A DNA stretch of 64,000 nucleotides from Clostridia bacterium (GTDB lineage: Bacteria; Bacillota; Clostridia; Lachnospirales; Lachnospiraceae): positions 122,121-186,120 of the forward strand of contig CAJTFD010000008.1 of assembly GCA_910575625.1 (NCBI GenBank), written 5' to 3'. A program made the translations under genes and the position numbers. Below, one piece after another: positions 15,924 through 25,358 of the stretch. Numbering within the stretch: the stretch's first letter is position 1; every line of letters begins with the position of its first letter. The notes beneath the pieces were generated by a model. That model saw nothing but the letters and a program-made list of their open reading frames with translations, was not told where the DNA came from and made no database searches.

Positions 15924-17411
15924 ATGCATGTATGGATCATTGCCATGCTCGTGATCAGTGTCTTATTGATCTTACGGGACATGGCAAAAACTATTTTCTC
16001 GCTGCGCCAGAGACAGGAGGACGTGCCGGCCGGGCAGATATTCGGACAACCTCAGAGGGAGCGGGTGGAGCGGTATGCACAGGCATTCCGTAAGCTGGCG
16101 GACACGTTTTACGGGATGCCTTACCGGCGGGATCATCTCTCCAACGAGCAGGCGGAGGACGTGGTCTGGCAGGCATACGGGCAGGTGTGCGCCAACTGCC
16201 ACCAGAGGCCGGAATGCTGGGAGGGCGAGGAACGCCTGCGCCTGGGCGAGCGGCTGGTGCGCGCGATGGAGGGCGGCAGGGACGAGAAGCGCAGGGAGCT
16301 TACGAAGCAGTGGAAGGGCCAGTGCGTGCATTCGTATCAGTTCACCCAGGAGCTGGGGCATTTTTTCCAGAGGGAGCGGGAGAAGCTGGTGTGGAACAAC
16401 CGGATGATCGAGAACCGGCTGGCTGCGGCGCAGCAGTTCTCCGAGATCGCGGGGGTGCTGGATCAGGTGGCCTGGGAGCTGTCCGAGATCGTGCAGCCGT
16501 CCCGGGCGTTTGCAGACGAACTTAGGTACAGCCTGAAGAAAAAAGGGATCCTGATGCGGTCCGCCTGGATCATGGAGCGGGAGGGCAGCAGGAAGCAGGC
16601 GTATCTCACTTTACAGGCGAAGAACGGCCAGTGTGTGTCCACCCTGGAGGCGGCGGAGGTCCTCTCTGAGATCTGGGAGTGTCCCATGGTCCCGGTGAAC
16701 ACCAGCCGCTGTACGATCAACGGTGAGATCCATACGGTGCATTTTACGGAGAAGATGGGTTTCAAGATCCTGCACGGGGTGGCGAAGACGCCCAAGGATA
16801 GGGAACGGGTATCCGGGGACAGTTATGCTTGCTGTCAGGAGGAGGAAGGACAGTTCGTGCTGTGCTTATCCGACGGTATGGGCTCCGGCATGGATGCCTG
16901 CAAGGAGAGCGGGATGGTGGTGGAGCTTCTGGAACAGTTCCTGGAATCCGGCTTCAGCAATGAGGCGGCGGCAAAACTGGTGAACAGCGCGGTGGTCTTA
17001 AAACGCCAGGGCGATATGTTCTCCACCATGGATCTGTGCACCATCGATCTGTACACGGGTATGTGCGCATTTTTGAAGGCGGGGGCCTCGACCACATTCA
17101 TCAAACGGGACCAGTGGGTGGAGGCGATCACATCCACCAGCATGGCCTTGGGCGTGGTGGACCAGGTGGATTTTGAGGTCACGGAGCGGAAGCTCTACCA
17201 TGGGGATTTCCTGATCATGGTCACGGACGGTGTCCTGGACGCGCTGCCGCTGGAAAAAGAAGAGGAGACGATGAAGGAGATCATCTTACAGATACATAGC
17301 CAGGCCCCCCGGGAGATCGGGCGGGGGATCCTGGACCGGGTGCTGGCTTACTGCGATTACAAGGCCCGGGACGACATGACGGTCCTGGTGGCCGGGATCT
17401 GGAAAAAATAA
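15924..17411 (+). CDS. spoIIE: stage II sporulation protein E, shortened membrane part
   Basis: 495 residues, against about 820 in Bacillus. It starts after GGGAGGGGACATAA. Only one N-terminal helix is visible (IIAMLVISVLLIL), where the Bacillus protein has ten. A central regulatory region carries a Cys cluster (CANCHQRPECW). The PP2C-type phosphatase domain starts near residue 295 (DSYAC), with LSDGMGSGMDA near 315 and MVTDGVLDALP near 432 giving the metal Asp residues. SpoIIE dephosphorylates SpoIIAA to release sigma-F in the forespore. The long-spacer promoter fits Spo0A control. Confidence 0.9.
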   Translation: MHVWIIAMLVISVLLILRDMAKTIFSLRQRQEDVPAGQIFGQPQRERVERYAQAFRKLADTFYGMPYRRDHLSNEQAEDVVWQAYGQVCANCHQRPECWEGEERLRLGERLVRAMEGGRDEKRRELTKQWKGQCVHSYQFTQELGHFFQREREKLVWNNRMIENRLAAAQQFSEIAGVLDQVAWELSEIVQPSRAFADELRYSLKKKGILMRSAWIMEREGSRKQAYLTLQAKNGQCVSTLEAAEVLSEIWECPMVPVNTSRCTINGEIHTVHFTEKMGFKILHGVAKTPKDRERVSGDSYACCQEEEGQFVLCLSDGMGSGMDACKESGMVVELLEQFLESGFSNEAAAKLVNSAVVLKRQGDMFSTMDLCTIDLYTGMCAFLKAGASTTFIKRDQWVEAITSTSMALGVVDQVDFEVTERKLYHGDFLIMVTDGVLDALPLEKEEETMKEIILQIHSQAPREIGRGILDRVLAYCDYKARDDMTVLVAGIWKK

Positions 17412-17434
17412 AGAGGGAATGGAAAAAAAGATAC

Positions 17435-18922
17435 ATGATCGAAAAAAGGGTACAGGGATATATCCGAAAACATCATATGATCGAAACAGGCGACAGGGTG
17501 CTGATCGGTCTGTCCGGCGGGGCAGACTCAGCGGCCCTGTTTCATATATTGCGAAGATCCTGCAGCAAGCTGGGCTTTGAGCTGCTGGCGGTGCATGTGG
17601 ACCATGGACTGCGCGGGATGGAGGCTCGGCGCGACCGCAAGTTCGTGGAAGATCTGTGCAGGCAGTATCAGATCCCCTGCCAGTGCGAGGAGATGCCTGT
17701 GAGGGACATGGCCGCGCAAAAACGGCTCAGCCTGGAGGAGGCGGGCCGGGAGGCGCGCCGGGAGGCATTTTGGAAATGGAGCCGGATCTGGCGCTGCGAT
17801 AAACTGGCCCTGGCCCATCACAAGAACGACCAGGCGGAGACCATGCTCCATCACCTGGCCCGGGGGACGGGGCTGACCGGACTTGCGGGGCTTTCCCCGG
17901 CGGACGGTTTCCGGATCCGGCCGCTGTTGTGTTTAGAACGGAGGGAAATTGAGCATTATCTAGAGGAGGAAGGTTTTGCCCATGTGGAGGACAGCACAAA
18001 TCAGGAGGATGCATATACCCGGAACCGGATCCGCCACGGGATCATCGGAGAGTTGGAAAGCCTGGTCAATGCGCGGGCGGTGGAGCATATGGCGAGGACC
18101 GCGGGATTCCTGCGGCAGGCGGATACCTATCTGAAAGGCCAGGGCCGGGAGCTCCTCGGAAGATATAAGAAGGGGGAGATGTTCCTGGATGAGGCTTTTT
18201 TCGACGCGGATCCCATACCGGCCTATTATGGGCTGCGGGGATTTTTAGACGAGGCGTTTTCTGCCGGGAAGGATATCACATCAGAGCATTACGAAAGACT
18301 GCTCGGATGGGGCCGGATGTCCGTGGGGAAGGTACTGCAGCTGCCGTATGGGATCCGTGCCCGGAGGGAGTACGGCGGCGTGTCTTTTTATCGGGAAAGG
18401 GAAGACGGGGCGGACAGCCGGACGTCTTTGGGGACTCCATGCAGAGCCCCGTTTGAGATCGCGCTGGCGGTCCCGGGGGAGACGGAAGGGCCGGGGTTTG
18501 TGCTGCGCTGCCGCGTCCTGCAAAATAATTTTCAGCAGATCCCACAAAAAACATATACGAAATGGTTAAACTATGATAAAATAAAAGATACTGTAAAGGC
18601 ACGGACCAGGCGTCCGGGGGATTACCTGACGGTCAATGCCTCCGGCGGGAAAAAGAAACTCAAAGAATATTTCATCGACTGCAAAGTGCCGAGGCAGGCC
18701 AGGGACCAGACTGTACTGATCGCCCAGGGCCCGGAGGTCTTATGGGTGGTGGGCGGCCGCATCAACGAGGCATATAAAGTACAGCCAGACACGAAAGAGG
18801 TTCTGGAATTGGTATACGAAGGAGGATATGGGTATGGAGGAGAAGATCAGCGTATTGATCCCAGAAGAAGAGGTGGATCAGAAGGTCCGGCAGATGGCGG
18901 CGCGGATCAGTGCGGACTATAA
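17435..18922 (+). CDS. tilS: tRNA(Ile)-lysidine synthetase
   Basis: 495 residues. N-type ATP pyrophosphatase P-loop GLSGGADSAAL near residue 28, then HVDHGLRG, AHHKNDQAETML and the C-terminal TilS domains. It converts C34 of the minor tRNA-Ile to lysidine so that AUA is read as Ile; essential. The recognisable protein ends near VQPDTKEVLEL; the remaining 28 or so residues (GGYGYGGEDQRIDPRRRGG and on) overlap hpt by 89 bp and look like frame read-through. Followed by hpt and ftsH as in Bacillus. Confidence 0.92.
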   Translation: MIEKRVQGYIRKHHMIETGDRVLIGLSGGADSAALFHILRRSCSKLGFELLAVHVDHGLRGMEARRDRKFVEDLCRQYQIPCQCEEMPVRDMAAQKRLSLEEAGREARREAFWKWSRIWRCDKLALAHHKNDQAETMLHHLARGTGLTGLAGLSPADGFRIRPLLCLERREIEHYLEEEGFAHVEDSTNQEDAYTRNRIRHGIIGELESLVNARAVEHMARTAGFLRQADTYLKGQGRELLGRYKKGEMFLDEAFFDADPIPAYYGLRGFLDEAFSAGKDITSEHYERLLGWGRMSVGKVLQLPYGIRARREYGGVSFYREREDGADSRTSLGTPCRAPFEIALAVPGETEGPGFVLRCRVLQNNFQQIPQKTYTKWLNYDKIKDTVKARTRRPGDYLTVNASGGKKKLKEYFIDCKVPRQARDQTVLIAQGPEVLWVVGGRINEAYKVQPDTKEVLELVYEGGYGYGGEDQRIDPRRRGGSEGPADGGADQCGL

Positions 18923-19358
18923 GGGGAAAACGGTGCATATGGTCAGCATACTCAAAGGGAGCGTATTTTTCACCTGCGAGCTGGCAAAGCGGATCACGGT
19001 CCCGGTCACGATGGATTTTATGTCGGTGAGCAGTTACGGGGATGACACCAAGTCCAGCGGGGTGGTGCGGATCGTCAAGGATCTGGACGGGCCCCTGCAG
19101 GGAAAAGATGTGCTGCTGGTGGAGGACATCATCGATTCCGGGCGGACCCTGCACTATCTGATCGATATATTGAAGGCCAGGAAGCCTGCAAGCCTGCGGC
19201 TGGTCACGCTCCTGGACAAACCGGACCGGCGGGTGGAGCCGGTGGATGTGGATTATACCTGTTTTGAGATCCCCGATGAGTTCGTGGTGGGCTATGGTCT
19301 CGACCACGCACAGAGATACCGGAATCTGCCTTTTATCGGAGTCGTGGGACAGGCGTAA
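18834..19358 (+). CDS. hpt: hypoxanthine phosphoribosyltransferase
   Basis: 174 residues from ATG 18834, 8 nt after GGAGG. ATG 18828 is too close to the same GGAGG. PRPP-binding loop LLVEDIIDSGRTL near residue 98, flexible loop SYGDDTKSSG near 66, and the end LPFIGVVG. Salvages hypoxanthine (and usually guanine) with PRPP to IMP/GMP. The start lies inside the tilS frame, so translation is coupled. The hpt-ftsH pairing is conserved across Firmicutes. Confidence 0.95.
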   Translation: MEEKISVLIPEEEVDQKVRQMAARISADYKGKTVHMVSILKGSVFFTCELAKRITVPVTMDFMSVSSYGDDTKSSGVVRIVKDLDGPLQGKDVLLVEDIIDSGRTLHYLIDILKARKPASLRLVTLLDKPDRRVEPVDVDYTCFEIPDEFVVGYGLDHAQRYRNLPFIGVVGQA

Positions 19359-19379
19359 GGATGAAGGAGGTAAAGGATC

Positions 19380-21191
19380 GTGTATAGGCAAACGACGGGC
19401 AGGATAGGCATGTATCTGGCGCTGGTCATCGTGCTGATCGCCGGATATCTTTTTTTGAGCCAGCAGATGGAGAATAGCGAGAGCTACTCGAAGGCGGAGC
19501 TGGAAGAAGCGGTGGAGGCAGACAGGGTGCTGGATGTGCGGATCTATCCGAATAAAGAATACCCCACCGGGCAGGTGCGGGTGGAGCTGATGGACGGCAG
19601 CCAGAAACATTTTTATGTGACGGATATCAAGGAAGTGGAAGAGTATCTGGAGGGTCATGGTATCTCGCCGGAAGTGGCCGATGTGCCCCGGGAGAGTATC
19701 TTCGCTACGGTCTTCCCGGTGCTGATCACCTGCGGCCTGGTGGTGTTCATGTTCGTGTTCATGAACAGGCAGATGTCCGGGGGCGGCTCCAATTCCAAGA
19801 TGATGAACTTCGGGAAGAGCCGCGCGCGGATGTCCACCGAGGAAGACAAGAAGATCAACTTCTCCCATGTGGCGGGGCTGCAGGAGGAGAAAGAGGATCT
19901 GGTGGAAGTGGTGGATTTCCTGAAAAATCCCCAGAAATTTACGAAGGTGGGGGCGCGGATACCCAAGGGTGTATTACTTGTAGGACCGCCCGGGACCGGC
20001 AAGACCCTCTTGGGAAAAGCGGTGGCCGGAGAGGCGGGTGTGCCGTTTTTTTCGATCTCCGGCTCGGACTTTGTGGAGATGTTCGTAGGCGTGGGCGCGT
20101 CCCGTGTCCGCGACCTCTTTGAAGAAGGGAAGAAGAATGCGCCCTGCATCATCTTCATCGATGAGATCGACGCGGTGGCCCGCCAGAGAGGCACCGGCAT
20201 GGGCGGCGGCCACGACGAGCGCGAGCAGACACTGAACCAGCTCCTGGTGGAGATGGACGGGTTCGGCGTGAACGAGGGCATCATCGTCATGGCAGCGACA
20301 AACCGGGTGGATATATTGGATCCCGCGATCTTGCGCCCGGGCCGTTTCGACCGGAAAGTGGCCGTGGGCCGCCCGGATGTGAAGGGCAGGGAGGAGATCT
20401 TAAAGGTCCACGCCAAGGGCAAGCCATTGGGTGATGATGTGGATCTGAAACAGATCGCCCAGACAACCGCCGGGTTTACCGGGGCGGATCTGGAAAATCT
20501 TCTGAATGAGGCAGCGATCTTAACGGCCAAAGACGACCGCTCCTATGTGACCCAGCAGGACATCAAGAAGTCCTTTATCAAGGTGGGCATCGGGGCGGAG
20601 AAGAAGAGCAAGGTGATCTCGGATAAGGAGAAACGGATCACCGCATACCACGAGGCAGGACATGCGATCTTGTTCCATCTCCTGCCCGATGTGGGTCCGG
20701 TGTATACGGTGTCGATCATCCCCACGGGGATGGGGGCGGCGGGCTATACCATGCCGCTGCCGGAGAAGGATGAGATGTTCAACACCAGGGGCCGGATGCT
20801 GCAGGACATCACAGTCATGCTGGGCGGCCGCGTGGCGGAGGAACTGATCTTCGACGACATCACCACAGGTGCGTCCAGTGACATCAAGCAGGCGACCCAG
20901 ACGGCGAAAGCCATGGTGACCAAGTACGGCATGTCCGAGAAGATCGGCGTGATTGCATATGGAGAGGACGGCGATGAGGTCTTCATCGGGAGGGACCTGG
21001 CCCACACGCGGGGCTACAGCGAGACTGTGGCCAGCACCATCGACGGCGAGATCAAACGTATCATCGACGAATGCCATGAGAAAGCCAGGAAGATGATCCT
21101 GGAGCATAAGGACGTGTTGGAACGCTGTGCCCAGCTGCTTTTGGAAAAGGAAAAGATCAATCGGGATGAGTTTGAAAGCTTATTTGTATAA
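19380..21191 (+). CDS. ftsH: ATP-dependent zinc metalloprotease FtsH
   Basis: 603 residues from GTG 19380 behind AAGGAGG. Two membrane helices (about 9-26 and 113-131) enclose a small external domain. AAA domain: GPPGTGKT near residue 203, IIFIDEIDA near 258, and arginine fingers in ILRPGRFDR. Peptidase domain: HEAGH near 425, with the third zinc Asp further on. A membrane-bound hexamer that extracts and degrades membrane and short-lived cytosolic proteins. Complete and unremarkable. A terminator follows at 21330. Confidence 0.97.
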   Translation: MYRQTTGRIGMYLALVIVLIAGYLFLSQQMENSESYSKAELEEAVEADRVLDVRIYPNKEYPTGQVRVELMDGSQKHFYVTDIKEVEEYLEGHGISPEVADVPRESIFATVFPVLITCGLVVFMFVFMNRQMSGGGSNSKMMNFGKSRARMSTEEDKKINFSHVAGLQEEKEDLVEVVDFLKNPQKFTKVGARIPKGVLLVGPPGTGKTLLGKAVAGEAGVPFFSISGSDFVEMFVGVGASRVRDLFEEGKKNAPCIIFIDEIDAVARQRGTGMGGGHDEREQTLNQLLVEMDGFGVNEGIIVMAATNRVDILDPAILRPGRFDRKVAVGRPDVKGREEILKVHAKGKPLGDDVDLKQIAQTTAGFTGADLENLLNEAAILTAKDDRSYVTQQDIKKSFIKVGIGAEKKSKVISDKEKRITAYHEAGHAILFHLLPDVGPVYTVSIIPTGMGAAGYTMPLPEKDEMFNTRGRMLQDITVMLGGRVAEELIFDDITTGASSDIKQATQTAKAMVTKYGMSEKIGVIAYGEDGDEVFIGRDLAHTRGYSETVASTIDGEIKRIIDECHEKARKMILEHKDVLERCAQLLLEKEKINRDEFESLFV

Positions 21192-21329
21192 TGTGCATAA
21201 ATTACAAGGAAAAAATCTGTGAAATTCATGCACACTTTTAGGGGAGGCTGTGCTATTATAATACTCGTAAACCCCCATACATTATATAGTTTTTGCTACA
21301 CCCCATAAGAGAGAAATACCTTCTCCGAA

Positions 21330-21355
21330 AGAGACAGCCGGCGGCTGTCTCTTTT
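21330..21355 (+). terminator. intrinsic terminator of the spoIIE-ftsH run
   Basis: AGAGACAGCC (21330-21339) pairs exactly with GGCTGTCTCT (21343-21352) around a 3-nt loop, then TTTT. It lies 139 bp after the ftsH stop. An isolated TATAAT at 21257-21262 in that gap has no good -35. Confidence 0.85.
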
Positions 21356-21470
21356 ACTATTACTTTGGCGATATTCAACCACCAAAGTGATATACAGGGA
21401 GATATCTGTTGATATCAGACCTTACCAGGAATACAATGGAACATGGGAAGAGAAAAGGAAAGTGAAAAAT

Positions 21471-23594
21471 ATGTATGAACATTATCAATCCAGCAGGCAG
21501 AAAAAGAGGAGACAGGAATATATCCTCCAGATGATGCCTGTATTCAGTAAAGATGCGCTTTTTAGTGACAGCACGGAAAACTATCAGTCTCCCATGGAGC
21601 CAGAGCCGGGTCAGCGTGTGACGATCCGTTTTCGGACCCTCCGGAATAATGTGGATGAAGTCTATCTGGTGGTGCAGGGGTTCAGGATCCCGATGCATGT
21701 GGAAGAGCGCGACGGCGGGTTTGACTATTATGAGGCGGAAGTGACGGCAGGCAAAGAGACGATGGGTTATTTCTTTGAGATCGTCGCCGGGCAGATCCGC
21801 TGTTATTATTACCGCAACGGGGTGTTCCCGGAGCAGCAGGAGGAGCATCTGTTTAACATCGTGCCGGGTTTTTCCACACCGGAATGGGCAAAAGGGGCTG
21901 TGATGTATCAGATCTATGTGGATCGCTTTTTTAACGGGGATCCCGCCAACGATGTGCTGACAGGGGAATATTTTTATATAGGAGAGTCCAGCGTCAGGGT
22001 GGAGGATTGGAACAAACCGCCGGCTGTCATGGGCGTGCGGGAATTTTATGGCGGCGATCTGCAGGGGGTGATGGATAAATTGGATTACCTGCAGGATCTG
22101 GGCGTGGAGGTGCTGTATCTGAACCCGATCTTTGTATCGCCCAGCAACCACAAGTATGATATCCAGGATTATGACCACGTAGATCCCCATATCGGGGTGA
22201 TCGTAAAGGATGAAGGGGAACTGCTCCATCCGGAGGATACGGACAACAAACATGCCACCCGCTATATCTGCAGGGTCACGGATAAAGTGAACCTGGAGGC
22301 CAGTGACCAGCTCTTCATCCGGCTGGTGGAGGAGATCCATAAGCGGGGGATGCGCGTGATCTTGGACGGGGTATTCAATCATTGCGGTTCTTTTAATAAA
22401 TGGATGGACCGGGAGTGTATCTACGAGGATCAGGAGGGCTATGAGAAAGGGGCCTTTGTGTCGGAGGACAGTCCATACCGGGATTTTTTTCATTTTGAGG
22501 ATCGGTACCACTGGCCCTATAATGACAGTTACGACGGGTGGTGGGGGCATGATACCCTGCCGAAATTGAATTACGAACAGTCACCCATTCTGTATCAGTA
22601 TATCCTGGACATTGCGAAGAAATGGGTGTCCCCGCCGTTTAACGCGGACGGATGGCGGCTGGATGTGGCGGCGGACTTAGGCCGCAGCAATGCGTTCAAC
22701 CACCAGTTCTGGAAGGATTTCCGAAAGGCGGTGAAGGAGGCCAACCCGGAGGCGCTGATCTTAGCGGAGCATTATGGGAATGCGGAAGGCTGGCTGCAGG
22801 GGGATGAGTGGGACAGCATCATGAACTACGATGCGTTCATGGAGCCGGTGACCTGGTTTCTGACGGGGATGGAGAAGCACAGCGATGAGTTCAGGGAAGA
22901 TCTGTATGGCAATGGGACATATTTTTTTGAGGCCATGTCCTATCATATGGCGGCGTTTCTGATGCCGTCCCAGATGACGGCCATGAATGAACTGTCCAAT
23001 CATGACCATTCCAGATTCCTGACCCGGACCAACCATAAAGTGGGACGGCTGTCCCACCTGGGCAGTGAGGCGGCGGAAGAAGGGGTCTGTGTGCCTGTGA
23101 TGCGGGAAGCGGTGGTGATCCAGATGACCTGGCCGGGGGCGCCCACGATCTATTATGGGGATGAAGCCGGGGTCTGCGGGTTTACGGATCCGGACAGCCG
23201 CAGGACGTATCCCTGGGGCCGGGAGGACCAGGAGCTGATCCGGTTCCACCGGGATGTGGTCGCGATGCATAAAAAGTATCGAGTGTTCGTATCCGGCTCG
23301 ATCAAATTCCTGTGCTGCCAGTACCAGGGCATTGCCTATGGGCGGTTTTCCATGAAAGAGCGGGCAGTGGTGGCGGTCAACAACAGCCAGGCGGTGATGC
23401 GCATGGAGATCCCTGTATGGCAGGTAGGTGTCAGCCGTTTCCGGGATGTGTCCATGCGGCGGCTCATCCTCACTTATCGGGAGGGTTATACCCAGGAGGA
23501 GGCGGCTGAGACGGCAAAAGGCGGCTATCTGGATCTGGAACTGCCGCCCTTGTCGGCGATCGTACTGTATCAGAGTGATGAATGTGATGGATAG
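21471..23594 (+). CDS. alpha-amylase-family glycosidase (GH13, neopullulanase-like)
   Basis: 707 residues from ATG 21471, behind AAAAGGAAAG. An in-frame GTG at 21387 is nearer the ftsH terminator and has a poorer RBS. An N-terminal beta domain (about 1-135) precedes the barrel. GH13 regions are visible: DGVFNHCG, GWRLDVA with the nucleophile Asp near 398, ILAEH with the acid Glu near 433, and NHDH near 510. No signal peptide, so it acts inside the cell on imported malto-oligosaccharides or glycogen. The last codons overlap the next gene, tying it to a VWA/AAA pair, an unusual partnership. Confidence 0.88.
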   Translation: MYEHYQSSRQKKRRQEYILQMMPVFSKDALFSDSTENYQSPMEPEPGQRVTIRFRTLRNNVDEVYLVVQGFRIPMHVEERDGGFDYYEAEVTAGKETMGYFFEIVAGQIRCYYYRNGVFPEQQEEHLFNIVPGFSTPEWAKGAVMYQIYVDRFFNGDPANDVLTGEYFYIGESSVRVEDWNKPPAVMGVREFYGGDLQGVMDKLDYLQDLGVEVLYLNPIFVSPSNHKYDIQDYDHVDPHIGVIVKDEGELLHPEDTDNKHATRYICRVTDKVNLEASDQLFIRLVEEIHKRGMRVILDGVFNHCGSFNKWMDRECIYEDQEGYEKGAFVSEDSPYRDFFHFEDRYHWPYNDSYDGWWGHDTLPKLNYEQSPILYQYILDIAKKWVSPPFNADGWRLDVAADLGRSNAFNHQFWKDFRKAVKEANPEALILAEHYGNAEGWLQGDEWDSIMNYDAFMEPVTWFLTGMEKHSDEFREDLYGNGTYFFEAMSYHMAAFLMPSQMTAMNELSNHDHSRFLTRTNHKVGRLSHLGSEAAEEGVCVPVMREAVVIQMTWPGAPTIYYGDEAGVCGFTDPDSRRTYPWGREDQELIRFHRDVVAMHKKYRVFVSGSIKFLCCQYQGIAYGRFSMKERAVVAVNNSQAVMRMEIPVWQVGVSRFRDVSMRRLILTYREGYTQEEAAETAKGGYLDLELPPLSAIVLYQSDECDG

Positions 23595-25356
23595 AGAAGA
23601 GAAATTTAGGACCTCCCAACAGGCTGCGCTGAAGCTGGATATCGCGCTGGAGCGGCTGTTGGATGAGGGGACGGGAGCGGAGCTTTCGCCTGCGTGGGAG
23701 CAGACGTATCGGGCCTATTTAAAAAAACGGGCCTATCCGGCCCTGTTGCGCTTGGCCGGGCAGGGAGATGCGATGAGATTGAGGCGGTTTCTCAGGCTGG
23801 GACTGGTACAGCAGAGGCAGTGCCGGCAGGCTCTGGAGCAGGCGGGGACGGCCGACCCGGAGATCCGGCTCCTGTTGATGGGGCTGGACGCGCCGCCCAG
23901 GACGCCGATCGTCTCGGACAGAGAGGGGGCGGCGCGCCGGGCCTGGGAGGTCACGGGGCAGTCGCTGGCGCAGATGATCCCCTATCTGCATCTGTTTTTT
24001 TCGGATCTTCAGGTGGAGACTGTGCCGGATCATCTATATAGCGGTACGGATGGGCTGAGGGTCTGCCTGCAGGTTTCGCATATCCTGCAGTGCTTCGGGG
24101 AAGGGACATTGCGGGAACTGTATCTGCATATGATGCTGCATATCCTCTATGGGCATCTGGTCATGCATCTCTGCGGGCATCCCGATGAGCGACCCCGGGG
24201 GCAGCTTTTGAGACAGCCGCCGGGGTATGAGCAGCCGTATTCCTGGGAAATGTGGGATATCTCCTGTGATGTGGCGGCATGGGCGCTGCGGGGGAGGGCC
24301 TTTGATCTTCCCCTCGGACTGAGAGGCGGGGAGAGCCATGTGGACAGGTTATTGGGGCTGTTCCCGGAGTCTGTCGCCGTGGAGGATCCGTCTGCTGTGT
24401 GCCTGTATCTGCAGGGGGATCTAAAGAAACGGGCGGAGGCGGAAGATATCCTGAAATGTCTGCCAGGGGATTTCCATGGGTATTGGTATGGGCGCGATAT
24501 GTCCGTGGGCGCATCAGCAGCCCTGGCTTTTGGGGAGGACGGGAGTGCAGGGGCTGAATCGGGATCTAGTCCTGGAGCCGACGGCGGGGAGCAGGCAGCG
24601 TATCTGCGGCGGATCCGGGCGAAGATGGCCCAGGCGGATGCATACCGGGAACAGCGGCTGCGGATGCCGAGGAGGTATCGTTTCGGCTTTGCGCCGGGAA
24701 GCCGCCGGGATCTGCTGGAACTGAGGAAACAGGGGCGGTATGATCTCAGGAAATATCTGAGACGGTTCTCTTCCGTGCGGGAGGAGATCCAGACGGATGA
24801 GGATAGTTTTGACTATATCTATTATACCCTGGGACTGGAGCGTTACGGGAATATGCCGCTGATCGAGCCCTTGGAGTATATGGAGGCGCAGCGGGTGGAG
24901 GAGCTGGTAATCGCGATCGATACGTCCAGTTCTTGTTCACTGGCCCTGGTGCGCCGTTTTTTGGAGGTGACGCGGGAGCTGCTCACCAGGAGGGAAAATT
25001 TTTTCCGCAGGATGAACGTTCATATCATCCAGTGTGATTCCATGATCCAGGATCATCAGACCATCACCTGTGTGGAGGACTGGCAGCGGTATGAGCGGGA
25101 GCTGGCCGTGGTCGGGCGGGGCGGGACGGATTTTACGCCGGTGTTCCGTCTCGTGGAGCGGCTGAGACGTGAGAAGGTCCTGAAAAAACTGAAGGGCCTG
25201 TTGTATTTTACAGACGGTGACGGTATCTATCCCAGGCAGCCCACGGATTACGAGACAGCGTTCGTGTTTGCGGGGCGGGAGTTCCTCGAGGGGGAGCAGG
25301 CCGGGCAGGTACCGGATTGGATCATAAGACTCTGTTTGGATCGAGTGGAGGAGTGA
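23587..25356 (+). CDS. VWA-like protein with DUF2201 (metallopeptidase-like) N-terminus
   Basis: 589 residues from ATG 23587 (ATG 23578 is an alternative); both overlap the GH13 stop and lack a strong RBS. The N-terminal half is the DUF2201 putative metallopeptidase region, with the His-rich helix LHILYGHLVMHLCGH. The C-terminal part from about residue 440 is a von Willebrand A fold with the metal site DTSSS, then GRGGTDF and TDGDG. Such proteins usually work with a MoxR-type ATPase, which is the next gene. Together they resemble metal-insertion or chaperone pairs; the client is unknown. Confidence 0.82.
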   Translation: MDREEKFRTSQQAALKLDIALERLLDEGTGAELSPAWEQTYRAYLKKRAYPALLRLAGQGDAMRLRRFLRLGLVQQRQCRQALEQAGTADPEIRLLLMGLDAPPRTPIVSDREGAARRAWEVTGQSLAQMIPYLHLFFSDLQVETVPDHLYSGTDGLRVCLQVSHILQCFGEGTLRELYLHMMLHILYGHLVMHLCGHPDERPRGQLLRQPPGYEQPYSWEMWDISCDVAAWALRGRAFDLPLGLRGGESHVDRLLGLFPESVAVEDPSAVCLYLQGDLKKRAEAEDILKCLPGDFHGYWYGRDMSVGASAALAFGEDGSAGAESGSSPGADGGEQAAYLRRIRAKMAQADAYREQRLRMPRRYRFGFAPGSRRDLLELRKQGRYDLRKYLRRFSSVREEIQTDEDSFDYIYYTLGLERYGNMPLIEPLEYMEAQRVEELVIAIDTSSSCSLALVRRFLEVTRELLTRRENFFRRMNVHIIQCDSMIQDHQTITCVEDWQRYERELAVVGRGGTDFTPVFRLVERLRREKVLKKLKGLLYFTDGDGIYPRQPTDYETAFVFAGREFLEGEQAGQVPDWIIRLCLDRVEE

Positions 25357-25358
25357 AG

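Noticed and set aside
21192..21330. Small RNA between ftsH and its terminator
   Set aside because: There is a TATAAT at 21257-21262 but no acceptable -35 at 16-18 nt, and the gap is explained as the ftsH 3' region.
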